Source: an uncultured Bdellovibrio sp. (GTDB lineage Bacteria > Bdellovibrionota > Bdellovibrionia > Bdellovibrionales > Bdellovibrionaceae). Taken from it: DNA of 6,623 bases. The stretch is taken from assembly GCA_946480995.1 (NCBI GenBank), contig CAMLMF010000147.1, positions 1-6,623 on the forward strand, given 5' to 3'. Made by a program: the position numbers and the translations under genes. Shown piece by piece: positions 6,327 to 6,623 of this stretch (position 1 is the stretch's first letter; the number at the start of each line of letters is the position of its first letter). The notes beneath the pieces were generated by a model that made no database searches, had not been told where the DNA came from, and worked only from the letters and a program-made list of their open reading frames with translations.

Positions 6327-6623
6327 CAAAAAATAAAGCTGTCAAAAAGAACAAGAAGGTAGAGCCCTCCCATGCGGGGGACGTACACCGCTTTGTTGGC
6401 ATTTCCTTAGGCGGCGGCAAGACGGACAAGGCTTGCGTCGCAGTTCTTGAATACTATCCGAAACATAAGAAAGTCTTCCTGTCGCGTTTGGTTGAAAAAA
6501 TCAAAAGCGACGAAGTGCATTCGGCAGATTTTAAAATCCACGAAATCATCGACCAATACCATAACGACATCACTTACGTGGCCTTCGATGTACCTTTTCG
6601 TTTTCCCAACTGTTTAGTGAGTG
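6272..6623 (+). CDS. DUF429-like protein (possible RNase H-fold), 3'-truncated, overlapping start
   Basis: The frame is open from 6248 to the end of the window, with ATG 6272 as the only usable start. Of the protein, 117 residues are visible and the rest lies beyond base 6623. Residues 1-29 are strikingly basic (12 Lys/Arg) and look like an unstructured extension. From about residue 39 a folded domain begins: HRFVGISLGGGKTDKACVAV (39-58) resembles a first beta hairpin with a glycine-rich turn, and ITYVAFDVPFRFPNC (100-114) resembles the 'IDvPl..P' strand of DUF429, an uncharacterised family thought to have an RNase H-like fold. The acidic residue often seen in the first strand (GID) is Ser here (GIS). 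The gene overlaps the kinase gene by 55 nt in another frame and has its own AAGGAG site. That the gene is real is well supported; the DUF429 call is tentative and no function is claimed. Confidence 0.6.
   Translation, partial: MPKSRLSGDGRKTRRSSVTKNKAVKKNKKVEPSHAGDVHRFVGISLGGGKTDKACVAVLEYYPKHKKVFLSRLVEKIKSDEVHSADFKIHEIIDQYHNDITYVAFDVPFRFPNCLVS

Overview
The window looks like a piece of chromosome from a Gram-negative, delta-proteobacteria-like organism, most plausibly Bdellovibrio or a close relative (Bdellovibrionota). This is inferred from three things: moderate GC content, the gene set (a Gld-type ABC exporter module followed by a DUF4340 protein and a GHMP sugar kinase), and the overall feel of the protein sequences. 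No marker gene here fixes the taxonomy. All genes lie on the + strand. There is no RNA gene, transposon, CRISPR array or non-coding gap over 300 bases; the only real intergenic space is about 68 bp (1040-1107).

Layout. Bases 1-1039 hold the 3' part of an NFACT (RqcH/Rqc2/FbpA-type) gene whose start lies upstream of the window. The short spacer after it carries a good sigma70-like promoter (TTGACT, 16 bp, TAGAAT) whose -35 box is embedded in a perfect 7-bp inverted repeat. From 1108 to beyond the end of the window runs one tightly packed transcription unit: an ABC ATPase (GldA-like, 1108-2052), an ABC-2 permease (GldF-like, 2049-2822), a GldG-like auxiliary membrane protein (2825-4363), a DUF4340 membrane-anchored protein (4363-5334), a GHMP-family sugar kinase (5334-6326) and a DUF429-like gene (6272 to beyond 6623). 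Junctions are ATGA, a 2-nt gap, TAATG, TAATG and a 55-nt out-of-frame overlap, so translation is probably coupled throughout.

How the genes may work together. The first four genes of the unit form a recognisable module: cytoplasmic ATPase, six-helix permease, a GldG-type protein with a large extracytoplasmic domain, and a single-pass DUF4340 protein probably facing the same side. In Bacteroidota the related GldA/F/G proteins are needed for gliding, but the transported substrate is not established, and homologous modules occur in many non-gliders. The sugar kinase and the DUF429-like protein are coupled to this module by overlap. Whether they share its function is open.

The points most worth a second look are: the hidden start of the last gene inside the kinase gene, with a strong ribosome binding site and a lysine/arginine-rich N-terminal extension; the apparent absence of the helix-hairpin-helix region from the NFACT protein; the internal two-fold repeat of the DUF4340 protein; and the promoter/inverted-repeat overlap. 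I saw nothing that clearly amounts to a wholly new biological system.
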